From Atkinsonella hypoxylon (lineage: Eukaryota > Ascomycota > Sordariomycetes > Hypocreales > Clavicipitaceae), in assembly GCA_000729835.1 (NCBI GenBank), contig JFHB01000128.1, positions 21,481 through 85,480 of the forward strand: DNA of 64,000 bases. The letters run 5' to 3'. The notes beneath the pieces were generated by a model, which ran no database searches, was not told the origin of the DNA, and worked only from the letters and a program-made list of their open reading frames with translations. Of the stretch, positions 1 through 12,130 are shown piece after piece (the stretch's first letter is position 1; the number at the start of each line of letters is the position of its first letter). Position numbers and translations under genes: made by a program.

Positions 1-3000
1 AAAGCCTAAGGCCTTCTACTATATAGAGAAGGGCTAGATTACTATATTAGACTAAAATAGCAGCTAAATAGCTCCTTATTGTTACTACTATAGGCTCTAC
101 TGTATAATATACTATAGAACTATTTATTAAAAATTAAAAGGTAGGTAATAGACTTAATAGATAAAGAGTAGATTTAAGCTAGCTTCTTTTTAGCAGTAGT
201 GCTTATTCTTTTAGCTAAAAAGCTAAGTAGAGGTTAGTAATTCTATATTAATTATTAAGCTTTTAATAAGATTATAGAATAGAACTATTACTCTTTCCCC
301 TTAATAAAAGAGACACTTAAGTTATTATTAAAGGTACATTAGTTTACTAAGCTAAATATACAGTTAGCCTTCTATAGAATCTAGATAGTAAACAGTAAAG
401 AGCACCTTATAGCATTTTACACCTAGTTTAGCCTCTTTAAATAGCTAGTCTACCTCTTTAGGTTAGTAAGAGCTCTAGCTATATTCTAATAATATATTAA
501 TAGCGCACTAGAAGAGGCCCTTAGGGATTATATAACTACTTATTTAAATAATATCCTTATTTATATAAGAGGTTCTAGGAAAAACTATATATATAAGGTA
601 TAGAGAATCTTAGAAAAGTTGCAGCTAATAGAGCTACACTTAGATCTTAAGAAATACTGCTTTACTATAACTAAAGTTAAATACCTTAGCTTTATAGTAG
701 TAGTAAAGAGGGAGATATACCTAAATCTAAAGAAGATTGTAGCTATTTAAGAGTAATAAGCTTCTACTAAGTTATAAGAGGTATAAAGCTTCCTTAGATT
801 TATAAACTTCTACTGTAACTTTATATTAGATTTCTTAGATATTATAAAGCCTCTAGTTAACTTAATAAAGAAGGGAGTTCTATTTTAATAGATAGAGAAA
901 TATAAGAGGTTATTTATAAGGCTTAAGAAAGCCTTTACTTTATACTTAGTCTTAGCCTAGTAGAACCCTAAGAAGAATATAGTAGTAAAGGCTAATTGCT
1001 TAAAAGAGGCCCTTAGTAGCTATTTATTCTAATATAATAAAGCTAACGTACTCTAGCCTATAGTATACTATTTAGTAAGGTTATCTCTAGCTTAGTGTAA
1101 CTATACTATTTATAATAAAGAGCTTTTAGCAATAATATCTTACCTTAAAGCCTAAGCAGTAGAGTTATAAAAAGTAGTATACTTCTTTATAATCCTTATT
1201 AACTATAAGAATCTAGAATATTTTACGTCTTTATAAGAGATCTTTAAGTGTTAAGCTAGGTAGATAGAGCTTCTCTTTCTCTTTAACTACTACCTATAAT
1301 ACTACTTAGGGCTATAGGTAGAGCAGCTAAATGTATTATTATAATAAGAGTAAGATTAAGAGAGAGTAACACTATAGATAGACTAGGTTCTCTAGCCTCT
1401 CTCTATTAGCTATCTTAGCACTCTCTATAGAGATAAGGAGAAGAAGGAGGTTATAGAAGATATTGCAGTAGAAATAGCTAGTAAAGTAACGCTAAGAAGT
1501 TAACTAGCTAAGGCTTTATAGGTGCTAGCTAGAATAACACTATTTCTAGATAAACACTTATAAAGCCTATAGAACTAAAGAGTGTAAAAAGACCTAGTAT
1601 ACCTAATAAGGTTAAATATAGTTTAGAAGGGAGAAAGAAGGTTTCTATTAGAGGTAAAGATATAAGAATAGATTATAGACTACACCCTTAATGTATAAAG
1701 AGCGCTAGTTTACTAAAGCTGCCTCTAGGTCCTTAAGTATAAGCTATTAACTACTATACTAATATATAGAATATATAAGTTGCTAATATTAAGCTACTTA
1801 GAATAAAACACTACATTTTAGGCATTAATATATAACTACTACTAGAATAGGCTATCCTAAGATGTTGCTTAATACATTTAAAACTACTACTATTATAGCA
1901 GCTAAAAGAGTAAGAGGTTACAGTAAGGCCTATTATAACCTATTCTAGCGCTAAATAGGTATTAGTTATAGATCTCTATAGATTTTATAATAGATTTACT
2001 AGCGCTAAGCTAGGCTACACTCTTTTACTTAATAGTTATTACTAATTAACTTTTAAAGTATATATAGTTAAAAGTAATAACCTCTATAGAGGCAAAGGAA
2101 TATACCTTATAGTTTAAGCATTATTAGTAGTAGTTCTATAGGTTCCTAAAATAAATTATCTCTAACTATAGTTTAGATTAGTTAAGTATATTTTAAACTA
2201 CTCTTTATTGCCTTATTAGAATTAAACAATTACTATTTACTTTCTACTACCTATAAATAAACAGTAGAATAAAGAGAGTTAATTAAGAAGTATAGGTAAT
2301 TCTATAGGTTACAGTTGCCTTTTTGCAGTTTAACTAGCCTAAATACCTTCTAGTGTGCTAGCTAGCTATTAACAATAGAAACTCCTTAGTAATAAGTATA
2401 AGCTTAAACTAAGTAATATATAGGTATAATATAGACCTTATTTAGAAGCTTATAGATAAAGAGAAGTCTTAAGTCTTATATAAAAGATAGGCTTTAGCGT
2501 TCCTTAAATAACTATAAAAGAGTATAAATATTACTTAAGCTATAATTAACTTTACCTAGTAAAGATAGTAAAAGCAGTTAAATAAAAGCTATAAGCTAAT
2601 AGAATAGTATAAAGTAGAGAACTTAGTCTAGTTAATACTCTATTATATTAAGATAAACTACTTAAGTTATAAACTTAATTAGGTTATAGTAAAGTATATA
2701 GTTATAAATATACTAACACCTTTAACTATAAAATTAAATATTCTACTAGGAATTTACTTAGTTTTCTATATTAACCTTATTAAATAAGTAGCAATAAACT
2801 CTTTATCTTTTTAGTAGTTAGTAAACTTAAGACTTAATCTTAAGCTAACTACAATAGATACTAACCTATCTCTTAAAGAATATAAAGTAAAGGAGATTCT
2901 AGCTACTAAAAATGCCTTAAGCTAAAGAAAACACTATTAAGTGCTTATTAAGTAAGTAGAATTTATTTAGCCTATATAGGAACTACTAAAAAACTTTCTT

Positions 3001-3150
3001 AATATAGAGGCACTAGATTAATTTAAGTTATAGTAAAGAGACACTTAATTTAATAATAGGCCTAGTAAAGGTATAGTAAAATTTTATATAAACTTTAACA
3101 ACAACTTAATTATCTCTAACTAAAAATAAAAGAAAATAAACTCTTCCTTA
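1..3150 (+). pseudogene. Gypsy-A pol remnant (RT, RNase H, integrase, chromodomain)
   Basis: Reverse transcriptase, RNase H and integrase part of a gypsy polyprotein, read in one frame (codon starts at positions = 1 mod 3) with many TAG/TAA codons in place of Gln/Trp. The RT catalytic box YLDD reads YLNN at 541-552, so both metal-binding Asp have become Asn. An RNase H motif NYKNLEYF lies near 1200; the sister copy has DYKNLEYF. The first integrase core Asp survives in the IDF motif at 1981-1983. A chromodomain-like end lies near 2930-3050. The family makes cDNA and integrates it; this copy cannot. Protease and gag lie outside the window. Confidence 0.88.
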
Positions 3151-3171
3151 TAGAGGCCTATATAATTACTA

Positions 3172-3188
3172 TAAAAAAAAAAAAAAAG
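3172..3188 (+). repeat. A-rich tract after pol of A0
   Basis: Pure adenine run directly after the pol remnant. The same place in A-inner (about 22243-22272), A-outer (about 30185-30216) and A3 (about 44765-44785) holds A-runs broken by single T, of different lengths. It is a length-variable simple repeat and explains why the frame of the following block differs between copies relative to pol. Confidence 0.8.
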
Positions 3189-3239
3189 AAATTCCTTAGT
3201 AAGTAGTAAAGGGGCATTAATACTTATAGCGTAAAGGTA

Positions 3240-4780
3240 TAACTACCTAGAAGGCGCTCTACTGCTCTTTAGGTAGTTACAAAATAGAAGCTAGAGAAGC
3301 TATATAGTGTCCCTAGAGTAGCGTAGAAGCTAGAGCTAGAATAGTAGCGCTAATAGAAGGTAGAGAAGCTAAAGTAGGTAAGAATATAACTAGTGCTCTA
3401 GATTAAGGCTTTACTTTAGTAGATATAGGTAAGAATATAATGTCTTAAATAGCTTAATGCCTTAGGCGTAAAAGTATAGTCCTTAAAGGGGGGAAAATAA
3501 AGAGAGAGAAGGTAAAGAGAGCAGTAGGTTAAGTTAGAGTTATACACTCTAGAAATATAGATAGTAGTTAGTGCTATAAGTAGTTTAAGCTTTTAAGCTC
3601 TACCTAAAGGTAAGTATATTCCTAATATATTGCCTTAAGGTTATTCTATAAAGGTAAAGGAACAATATATAGCAGTAAAGAAGCCTTATATAGCAGTAAG
3701 GGGGCAGCAGTAGTAAAGGTTAATAGTATATAATAAAGTGTAGGTATAAGTAGAGGTAATAATAAAGGTACAGTAATAGTAGTAGTATTAGTAAGTATAA
3801 AGAGCAATAAGAAGTTATTGTTAATATCTATAGAGATATACTTATACTTATTAAGGTTAAACTTATTGTTCTTTAGAACAATAGAGGCTATAGTACTCTT
3901 ATAGATTGCAGAAGGAGAGAGAGTAAGCGTAAAAGAGCTACTAGCTTAGGTTATATAATAAGAAGAAGAAAAGAGTGTAACCTTCTTTTCTATATAATTA
4001 GCAGTAAGTATATCCTTAAGTATAGTATTATAGTAGTTATATATATTTAAGAACTTATAGGTAAGAATAGTTTAGTAAGTAAGCTAGCTAGAGTAAAGGG
4101 GAATTAATATAGACTTAACTATAAAACCTTAGTTAGTAAGTTCCTATATTTTAGTAAAGTAACACTATAGGTAAAAATACTTAGTAAAGAGGCTTAAATT
4201 CTATATACAGCCTCTATACCTCTATATATATAGTTAGTATTCTCTCCTTTAGCTAGAATAGCAGTTATATAAGCTCTTCTTATAAAGGTTGTTGCAATAT
4301 AGTATATAAATATCTTTAAGGATATTGCTATTAAATAGCTCTAAATTGTTTAAGTTCTTTTATATAAAGAAACCGTAAATATAGCAGCAATAAGGGACTA
4401 TTAGCGCTATAGAAGCAGGAGTAGTAAAGGCGTTAGTGCTAGCAATATAGCTGTTAAAGTTCTAGATATATTCTAGGTTAATAAGAGAATAAGCTATATA
4501 TAGATAAAGAGGCAGCGTACTTTAGGCTAATAGAACAATATTTTACGGTTTTAATTAGCTAGCTACTTATAGTTAAATAAATTCTATTTAGTTGCAACAG
4601 AAGAGGGCTCTTTTACGTTAAAAGGAGCAGCAGTAGCTATATAGTATAAAAGGGAATTTTAGGAAACAACAATAGAACTATTTAGTTATAATGTAGAGGT
4701 AAAATAAGATATAAAAAAGGAAGGAAAAGATAAAGGAGAGAGAGAAGGAATTATTTATTTTTATATTAAAAATAGCTAAA
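3240..4780 (+). pseudogene. Uncharacterised 3' coding block of gypsy-A (A0)
   Basis: Between pol and the 3' LTR, gypsy-A has some 1.5 kb that reads like RIP-damaged protein on the plus strand. The first part (about 3250-3830) is most open with codon starts = 2 mod 3, for example KIEAREAI at 3281-3304. The second part (about 3830-4770) is most open = 1 mod 3, for example ETTIELFSYN at 4663-4692, followed by a Lys/Glu-rich stretch. The -1 step between the parts is the same in all four copies. I recognise no domain. Stop density is similar to the pol remnant, but composition bias also lowers stops on the minus strand, so coding is probable rather than shown. The position is that of env in retroviruses. 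Confidence 0.5.
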
Positions 4781-4965
4781 GGCTAGCTGCTAGTTTATTG
4801 CGCACTAAAGGGATAAGAACAATAATAACTATCTACGCCCTACTAGCTATTAGTTTATTGCGCGCTAAAAGAATAACACTAACAACAAACGTTTGCGCCT
4901 TACACTCTTAACAACGCCCCCTATATATAGATAGGTTACGCGCAACTAACAACTGTTTACAACAG

Positions 4966-5660
4966 TGTTAAAAATAAGCTACCCTGTATAGCCTATTTTT
5001 ATGCCTACTAGTTGCTCTATCACGTGACCCTTATTAGGTCTTGTTACGTTGATTTTTGGTAGAGATATCGTTGTTACTAGATGCAAACATCTAGATTTAA
5101 CTAAGGCAAAGTTGCCTAACCTATAGTTAACTTTAACTGCGATTTTCTCCACAACTAGCAATAGTAGAAATTCAAGAAGTATACTATTCGAAAGCTAAGA
5201 ATTAGGGCTATCTAATAGTATAATTGTTAGATAGGGTTGCTTATAAGGGTTGCTTATTATTAGTGGAATTTGTTAAATTGTGCACGTAGGCGTCTCGTTT
5301 GTATAGCCGTAAGTTGATTTTTTTGTTTTTATATAGTAAATCTTTTTGCAGAAATTATAAAGTAGCCTATAAGCCCCTTCTAGCGACTACAGCCCGCTAA
5401 TATAGTTAGTAGGTCTATAAGGGACTGGAAAGATTTAAGATTCTACTCTCACTAAGTTTGTTACAGCGCTCTTAATATAAAGATACTACTATTACAGTTA
5501 TCTATTGCCTCTACGTAATCTAGTACTATACACTACAGCTTAATTTAGGCCGCTGCTGCTTCCACTACGTAATAATTGCTAGGAGCAATTACAGGTGCTA
5601 AATCTAAGAGACCACTACCCTCTTAGATATCTAGTTCTGTAATCCCTATTATTTTTAATA
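4966..5660 (+). repeat. Copia-1 5' LTR
   Basis: 695 bp, matching the 3' LTR at 12131-12825 and the solo LTR at 38574-39268 along its length. Compared with the 3' LTR, its outer (left) end is better preserved and its inner end shows more G-to-A/C-to-T changes. A short minus-strand open frame inside it (4979-5161) recurs only because the LTR recurs and is not a gene. Confidence 0.92.
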
Positions 5661-5672
5661 GGTTATAAGCCC
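5661..5672 (+). other. Primer-binding site: half initiator tRNA-Met
   Basis: Directly abutting the 5' LTR is GGTTATAAGCCC. With one G-to-A change (GGTTATGAGCCC) it is the exact complement of GGGCUCAUAACC, the anticodon stem-loop of fungal initiator tRNA-Met. Priming from an internal tRNA-iMet fragment is known for Drosophila copia and yeast Ty5; the assignment here rests on sequence and position. Confidence 0.75.
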
Positions 5673-6610
5673 GGAAGACCTATCTGCAAGCTGTTAGCCC
5701 GCTGAAATCTACTATTGTGTACTGTATTACCTACTAGAAGCTATATTAAGACCTACGCTAGCAGCTATTGCTGCTATTAGTAGCTTGCTGGAAGCTATTA
5801 ATACCTGCTGCATATATATCGCTAGCTACTATACTAGTGTTTTTATTCTGCCCACCCTATGCCTCCTGCACTAGTTCTATGCACCCTATGTATACACACT
5901 TTTAAAGCTATTCTTAATAGCTAGGTTCTATTGTTGCGCAACATTAAAATATACATATCTGCACACATTACATTTGCACTGCGAATTGTTTTATTAGGCA
6001 CTGCCTAATTAATTATTTCTATTAAGAAATAAGCTTAGCGCTGCACTGCATCGCTCGTTGTTGTTATATTGTGCACCCTGTACACCTCTGTTAGTAGCTA
6101 TACTACAATTTGTAGTGCACGCTTAACAGCTCTTGTTGCAGATATTCCTGTGTTTTTAGTTGCAGAATTAATTTGTGTAGTAATCCCACTGGTCGGGATT
6201 TTGAAGTAGGAATTAGCTAGATATCCCTAAATTAGCTGTGCCTAGGTCTCCACTAATTTATTAGAACCTAATTGGAGAAGAATCTCCTGAATTTTTTGGC
6301 TAAAAATAGCTAGAACCTGTGTTTTATGCCCCTCGCAACTGCTTGTTAATCTAGTCTGCTATACAAATTGTATGCGCATACAGATCGCGATATAACGCAG
6401 CCTTTAGAGCCTGTTATACCTGTTACGAAAGAAATTAGAGAAAAATCTTAGTATAATTTCTAAAGATATAGAGCACTTCTAGGCCTATAATAGAGCAATC
6501 TATTAATATCTAGTAGAGGTTATTACTGTTATTTACTACTATTTCCACTGTAATTTAGCTATAATTAGCTATAAAAGAGCGTTAAATTAGCTACTTTTTA
6601 AACCCTTAAA
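5673..6610 (+). other. Copia-1 leader, no gene seen
   Basis: About 940 bp between the priming site and the inferred gag start. It has no long frame and no recognisable domain; it is mixed-composition sequence that keeps more C and G than the rest of the window. It is presumably the 5' untranslated leader with the packaging signal, but nothing specific is visible. Confidence 0.6.
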
Positions 6611-9600
6611 ATAGCACTAAAAGGAACAGGCAAGGGAAAGAGCATAAGCCCTAAAAGGGGTAGTAGTTCTAGTACACTAGCTAATCTAGCTGCTGCTACT
6701 AGCTTTCCTAGTCCAGCAAGGTCCCCCCCTTAGCTAGTAGATTCCTCTTCTAATAAAGAAGATTATACAGCTAAGAAGGCTCTAAAGGAAGCTAGATTAG
6801 CTTCTAAAAGAGTAGTGTAAGTCTATAATGTGCAAGCTAATCTAAAAGCTTAAATAGATAAGCAACAAGAGACCCTAAATAGATTTATTAGGTATAGTGA
6901 AGCAAAATAAAGCTAAAATAAAGGTAATATAGCTAATTTACTAAGTAAATTAGATACTATAATTACATCTATAGGTAATCTCTCTATAGGGTCTCTCTCT
7001 AAGGTAGTAGATTCTATTACTTCTAAAAGAGCTTCTAAAGTCTCTTTTAAAGCCCCTAAACCTTCTAGTTCCTCTAATAGTGCTACTTTTCTGCCTGCTT
7101 TTAATAAAGGTACTATAAAAGAGTTAAATAAGAAGGTTCACTCTATTCTAGAGGCTGCTAAGCTAAAAGGCCCTAAAAATTTTAAACAGTAGAAGTAAGC
7201 TTTAACTATTTAATTTAAGGCACTAGGATTCCCTTAATTTATTAATAATCCTAGTATAGCTAGTATATTAGTAGATTTAGAGCAAGCTATTATCCTTATA
7301 ATTATAAGAGATAGTTGCTAATCTAGACCTTAAGCTGCTATAAGCTAGCATAAGTCCCCTGTAGATACCTATAACGTTCTAGTTAGGCAGTATTCGCAGA
7401 GTGCTAAAATACAACGTAGTACGCTATATGCTAGTTATTACAACTTATCGTTTTCGAACTATAAGGGATCTTTAGAGGCCTTTAATGCTGAATTTAATAA
7501 TTTACTAGCTAGATTACAGCTCTATAGTGTAGCTATTAATCCTATTAACTAGGTAAATTATTATATTAATGCTTTAAAGAAGACCTTCTCTAGCTGGGCT
7601 AAAAGGCAGCAATATTCTATTAGAGCTGCTAGAGTACAAGGTCTATCTGTAAAAATGCTAAATTTATAGTTCCTTATAGCTAACTTATTAGAAGAACAAA
7701 GAGATAAAAGCTCCTCTATATCTAAGGCTCTTAGTTATAAAGCTTCTAATTCTAATAGTTCTAATAATAATAAAGCTAACTAAGGAAAGAATCCTCCTAA
7801 TCAGAAGAAGAATTCCAATTCTAATTCTAATGATTCTAATGCCTCTAAAGATATAGATAAAGCCTCTAAGAATAAGAAGAAGTAGAAGGGCTAAAGAAGA
7901 AGTAACAAAAATTCTGGGAATAAGGATAGAGAAGCTGCTTTTGCTATAGGTTGTTATAACCTATCCACTAGCAACCAGGATACTATAGAATCTAATAATT
8001 CTAGCAGTTCTAGTAGTAATAATTCTTACGATTCAGATACAGAATCTACTACTAGTGATACTAGTACTACTAGTAATAATACCCCTTCTTTTAACTATTC
8101 TAATGGAATAATTAAAAACTCCTTACTATACAATACAGGTTCTACCTATTATATAGTTAACAATAAGGCATTTTTTAGGACTTTTAAGCCTATAAAAAAG
8201 GGTAAAACCGCGCCTATTGCTACTAGAGGAGGTCCTATTTATCCTAAAGGATAGAGAACTGCTGTATTCTAGGTACTAATTAGTATAAATCTAGCTAAAT
8301 ACAGGCCTTTAGCTCTAAAGGATACTCTATATTGCCTAGGTTTAAATACTAACCTAATTAGTGGTCTAAAGCACTATTTAATAGGGGGCACTCTCCTTAG
8401 AAATTAGCTATTTCTAGCTGATAGAAGCTGCTGTAGGCTTCTAAATCCCAAAAAGCATAGTTTCTTCTTACAGCTTAAGGGGCAAGAGACCCCTAGAGTG
8501 TGTAAAAACCACGCTAATCTCTCTTATATAGGATTTCTAGCTAGCAATAGTTATAATAGCGGTTATAATGCTAGTTATCCTATAGAGGTTTAAATCCCTT
8601 AACAGCCTAGTTTTAATCCTAAGGAATATAGCTAAATCGAGGAATTATCTAATTTTAAAGAAGAAGAAGATAATACTAATAACAATGCTATAGAGCTATT
8701 AGCCCTAGTTCCTAAACGGGCTCCTAGTTAGATTCCTTCTAATAACAGGGATTTAGAAGGTCTAAATCCTAAGTTACTGGATATTAGAGGAAATAGCTAT
8801 CTAGATCCCTTAAACAAGGCCTGTAGTTCTTAAGAGATCTAGCAAGATAGAGAGCAACAGGAAGCTAGCTCTAATAATAATTCTAGTAGTATAAATCCTA
8901 CTGCTTCTTCTTCCTATAAGAAGCTCCTAGAATTAGCTGCTACTTAGCACGTTAGATTAGGGCATATAGGACTCCCTTTACTAAAGAAGACTGCTTCTAT
9001 TACTAAAGGTATTCCTAATTTTACAAAAATCAAGGAAAAGGATTTTAACTGCCTAGCTTGCAACTAAGCTAAAGCTATTAAAAGACCTAGTAAGCATACT
9101 ATTCCTAACCCCCCTAGATGTTTAGATATTATAGAGGGAGATACCGTTAAAATAGAGCCTATACTGCACAATAAGAGGCCTCTAGTTCTTTTTCTAATTA
9201 ATAGAAAATTACAGTATAAGTGGTCTTTTAATCTAGCTAATAAAGAGAGTTCTACTCTCTATAGCTGTATTAAAGGCTTCTTTAAGGAATTAAAAAACCA
9301 GTATAACTGCTACCCTAAACACCTTTATTTTAATAGTAGTATAGAAATTAATACTAGGTTGCAAGCTTAGCTATCTTCTAAGGGTATTTGCTTTAGTACC
9401 TCTTACCTCTATATTTACAAACAGAATAAGCTAATAGAGAGAGCTATAAGGGTACTTCTAGACCGTTTGCGTGCTACCCTACAGTGGTTATAATTACCTC
9501 TATATCTATAGTCTTACATCCTTCCTGCTATAGTGAATTTAGTTAATACTACTGCGAATAGTACTAAACCACTAAGTCCTAAACAGCTATATTTAGCTAA

Positions 9601-11869
9601 TTTAGAGCCTTCTAAGACCTATAAGCCTAATTTTTCCAAAATTAGAGCTATAGGCTCCTATTGCGAAGTTCTAATCCTATTAGAATAGAGATCTAGGTTG
9701 CAGAAGCTAGCTAAAAGAACTATTCCTAGTAGACTTTTAGCTACACTAGGTTCTAATGTATATCTAATATACATTCCCTCTAAATAAGCTGTTATAAAGA
9801 CTAGCTTCGTTAAAATTATAGAAGGAATAGGTCCTATTTTATAGGGCATCCCTAAGGTTCCTATTGGTTCTATAGTGGATAATCCTTTAGAGGGAGAAAT
9901 CAATAACTAGCAGCAATTAGAAGATAATTATACTCCTAAGTATCCTTATCCTAGTTATCTAGATGTGCTAAATTATCCACTAGAACCTATAGAAAATCAA
10001 GCTCTTCTACTAAGCAACCCTATAGAAGCTATAGAGGTCCCTAAAGCCCCTATATCTATAGAGGCCCCTTAGGCTAATATAGAACCTATAGAAGCTGAAG
10101 CTAATGCTGATGCTATAGATTTAGATGGAGATATATTTTCCTTAATTAAGGATCTATGCTTTAAGGCTAGGACTAAAGCAGCTATTACTTCTAATAGCAA
10201 GGATAAACTTCCTAATACGTAGAAGCAAGCCCTAAAAAGCTCTGCTAAGCAGCATTAGATAGAAGCTACCTATAGCGAATTTAAGCAGCTATTAGCTGCT
10301 AGAACCTTCAAATTTATAGGGAAAGACTAAGTACCTAAGGGCTGAAGAGTTCTAAAGAATAGGCTTGTCTACAGGCTAAAAAAGGATAAAGAAAATAATC
10401 CTATTAAATATAAGGCCCGCCTTATTGCTAAGGGATTTATGTAAATAGAAGGTTAAGATTACCTAGAGACCTTTACTGCAACTAGTATTCCTTCTAGCTG
10501 GCGTATATTATTAGCTCTTGCAGCTTTTAATAACTGGGAAGTTAAGCAAATCAACTTTATAGGAGCGTTTCTAAATAGCAAGCTAAAAGAAGCTATTTAT
10601 ATGGAAATCCTAGATAGATTCGTTGAATTTGTAGAGCAAGCATCGCTATTAGTAGCTAAGCTACTAAAAAGCTGTAATTACAAGCCCTCTAAAGAGCAAG
10701 TAATTAAGCTAGAAAAATCCCTCTATAGTCTAAAGCAAAGTCCTAGAGAATAGCAGCAAATTCTAACAGAATTACTTTAAAAGCATAGATTTAAACCTCT
10801 TATATCAGACCTAGCAGTCTTTTATAACCCAGGTATATCTATATATATTGCTACTTATGTAGATAACTGTCTTCTAATTGGGCCTAATTTACGATATATT
10901 AATAAGCTTAAAAAGCTACTAAATCAAGCTTATCTAATAGAAGATAGAGGACCAGCAGAATTCTTTCTAGGTATACAAATCACCTGTAATAGGTCTAAAA
11001 GGTCTATTAAAATCCACTAATCTTAATACATCCTTAAAGCCCTAGAAAGATTCAAAATGCTAGATGCTAAGCCGGCTTCTATCTCTATACAGCCGGGGAT
11101 TCTAAAGCAACTAGTTACAAAACCTCTCTTAAAATCCGATTATAAGCTTTATTAGAGCATTATAGGTACTATTATGTATCTTATGTTGCTAACTAGGGCT
11201 GATATTGCCTTTTCCGTTCAGTGGCTATCAACCTTCCTAGCTAAGCCCTATATAGAGCACCTGAACGCCTCTAAGCACCTCCTAAGGTACTTAAGTAGTA
11301 CTAGAAGCTTTACTATTATTTATAAGCGTTCTAGTCCACACCCTATAGGGTCTTCTTCTAAAGCTTCTAATAGTTCTATTAGTTGTAAAGAAGTACTTAA
11401 GACCCTCCTTGGTTATTGCAATAGCGATTTTGCTGGTGATAAAGTCTCTTCTAAATCAACCTATGCTTATCTATATAAGCTAGCTGGTGGACCTATTAGC
11501 TGGAAATCGAAGAAAGCTAGTACTATTGCTCTTTCTACATTAGAAGCAGAATCTAATGCATTATCTAAAGCTATTAGGGAATTAGAGTAGCTCTACAGCC
11601 TTTTTAAGGAGATAAAGCTACCTTTAACCCCTTCTATTCCTATTAGGTGTAATAATTAAGGCGCTATAGTTACTGCTTACAACCTAACGTTGCATAGTAG
11701 GACTAAGCACACCCTTTTAAAGTTTAACTACATTAGGGAAAAGATTCGTAAAGGTATAGCTAAGGTTAGTTATATTAATACAAATTAGATGCTAGTAGAT
11801 AGCCTAACTAAGCCTCTTGCTATTTAAAAGCATTAACAATTCATTAAGTTACTAGAGCTTTCTAGCTAG
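6611..11869 (+). pseudogene. Copia-1 gag-pol polyprotein, RIP-inactivated
   Basis: One frame of about 1,753 codons (codon starts = 2 mod 3) runs without net frameshift, broken only by TAG/TAA where Gln or Trp is expected. Inferred start ATA (was ATG) at 6611. Gag about 6611-7960, Ser/Asn/Lys-rich. Protease site NTG (was DTG) at 8132-8140. Integrase zinc domain HVRLGH at 8948-8965 followed by a CxxC near 9053. Integrase core about 9120-9520. RT with a copia AFLN motif near 10570 and YVDN (was YVDD) at 10856-10867. RNase H in the open stretch 11174-11590, with a SDFAGD-like motif and an EAE motif. The end is uncertain: TAG at 11867, or read-through to TAA at 11948. Confidence 0.93.
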
Positions 11870-12122
11870 CTTATAAAAGCAACAAAAACACTCGAAAAAT
11901 CGAAAAGCAATGAAAAACAGTTAAAAATCGATAACAACAAAAACAATTAACAACAACTAGTTATATTCAACTATAACTACCCTGGAATTGCTAGAATTAG
12001 TTATGTTATTAGTTTTGTTATTTAGTCCTGTTATTAGTACTGTATTTCGTTAGTTAATTCTAACTTAGATATCCTTTAAAGGAGCTAAGTTGCTTATAGA
12101 ACTAGTTACTTCTCACATTTCT

Positions 12123-12130
12123 AGAGGGAG
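12123..12130 (+). other. Copia-1 polypurine tract
   Basis: AGAGGGAG immediately before the 3' LTR, the usual place for plus-strand DNA priming. Confidence 0.7.

Larger units (their letters stand above)
1..4965 (+). mobile_element. Gypsy-A copy A0, truncated at both ends
   Basis: This is the 3' two thirds of a Ty3/gypsy retrotransposon of the same family as the elements at 16711-32893 and 39385-47461. Base 1 corresponds to about 19075 in the complete copy A-inner. Base 4965 corresponds to about 24049, so roughly 900 bp, including the whole 3' LTR, is missing at the right end, where copia-1 begins abruptly. Order on the plus strand: RT, RNase H, integrase, chromodomain, then a 3' block. The last 200 bp or so keep many more CG, CA and TG steps than the same stretch in the other copies. 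The sequence is heavily RIP-mutated and non-functional. Confidence 0.9.

Noticed and set aside
4979..5161. Short minus-strand gene, repeated at 12144-12326
   Set aside because: It lies wholly within the copia-1 LTR and recurs only with it; no start context or homology.
9658..9903. Minus-strand 81-residue frame
   Set aside because: Antisense to the copia-1 gag-pol frame between integrase and RT; no domain.
6611..11869. TAG and TAA in frame as a reassigned genetic code (Gln/Trp codons)
   Set aside because: The same frames show Asp to Asn, Cys/His to Tyr and Met to Ile by G-to-A or C-to-T, and LTR pairs differ by the same changes. RIP explains all of it.
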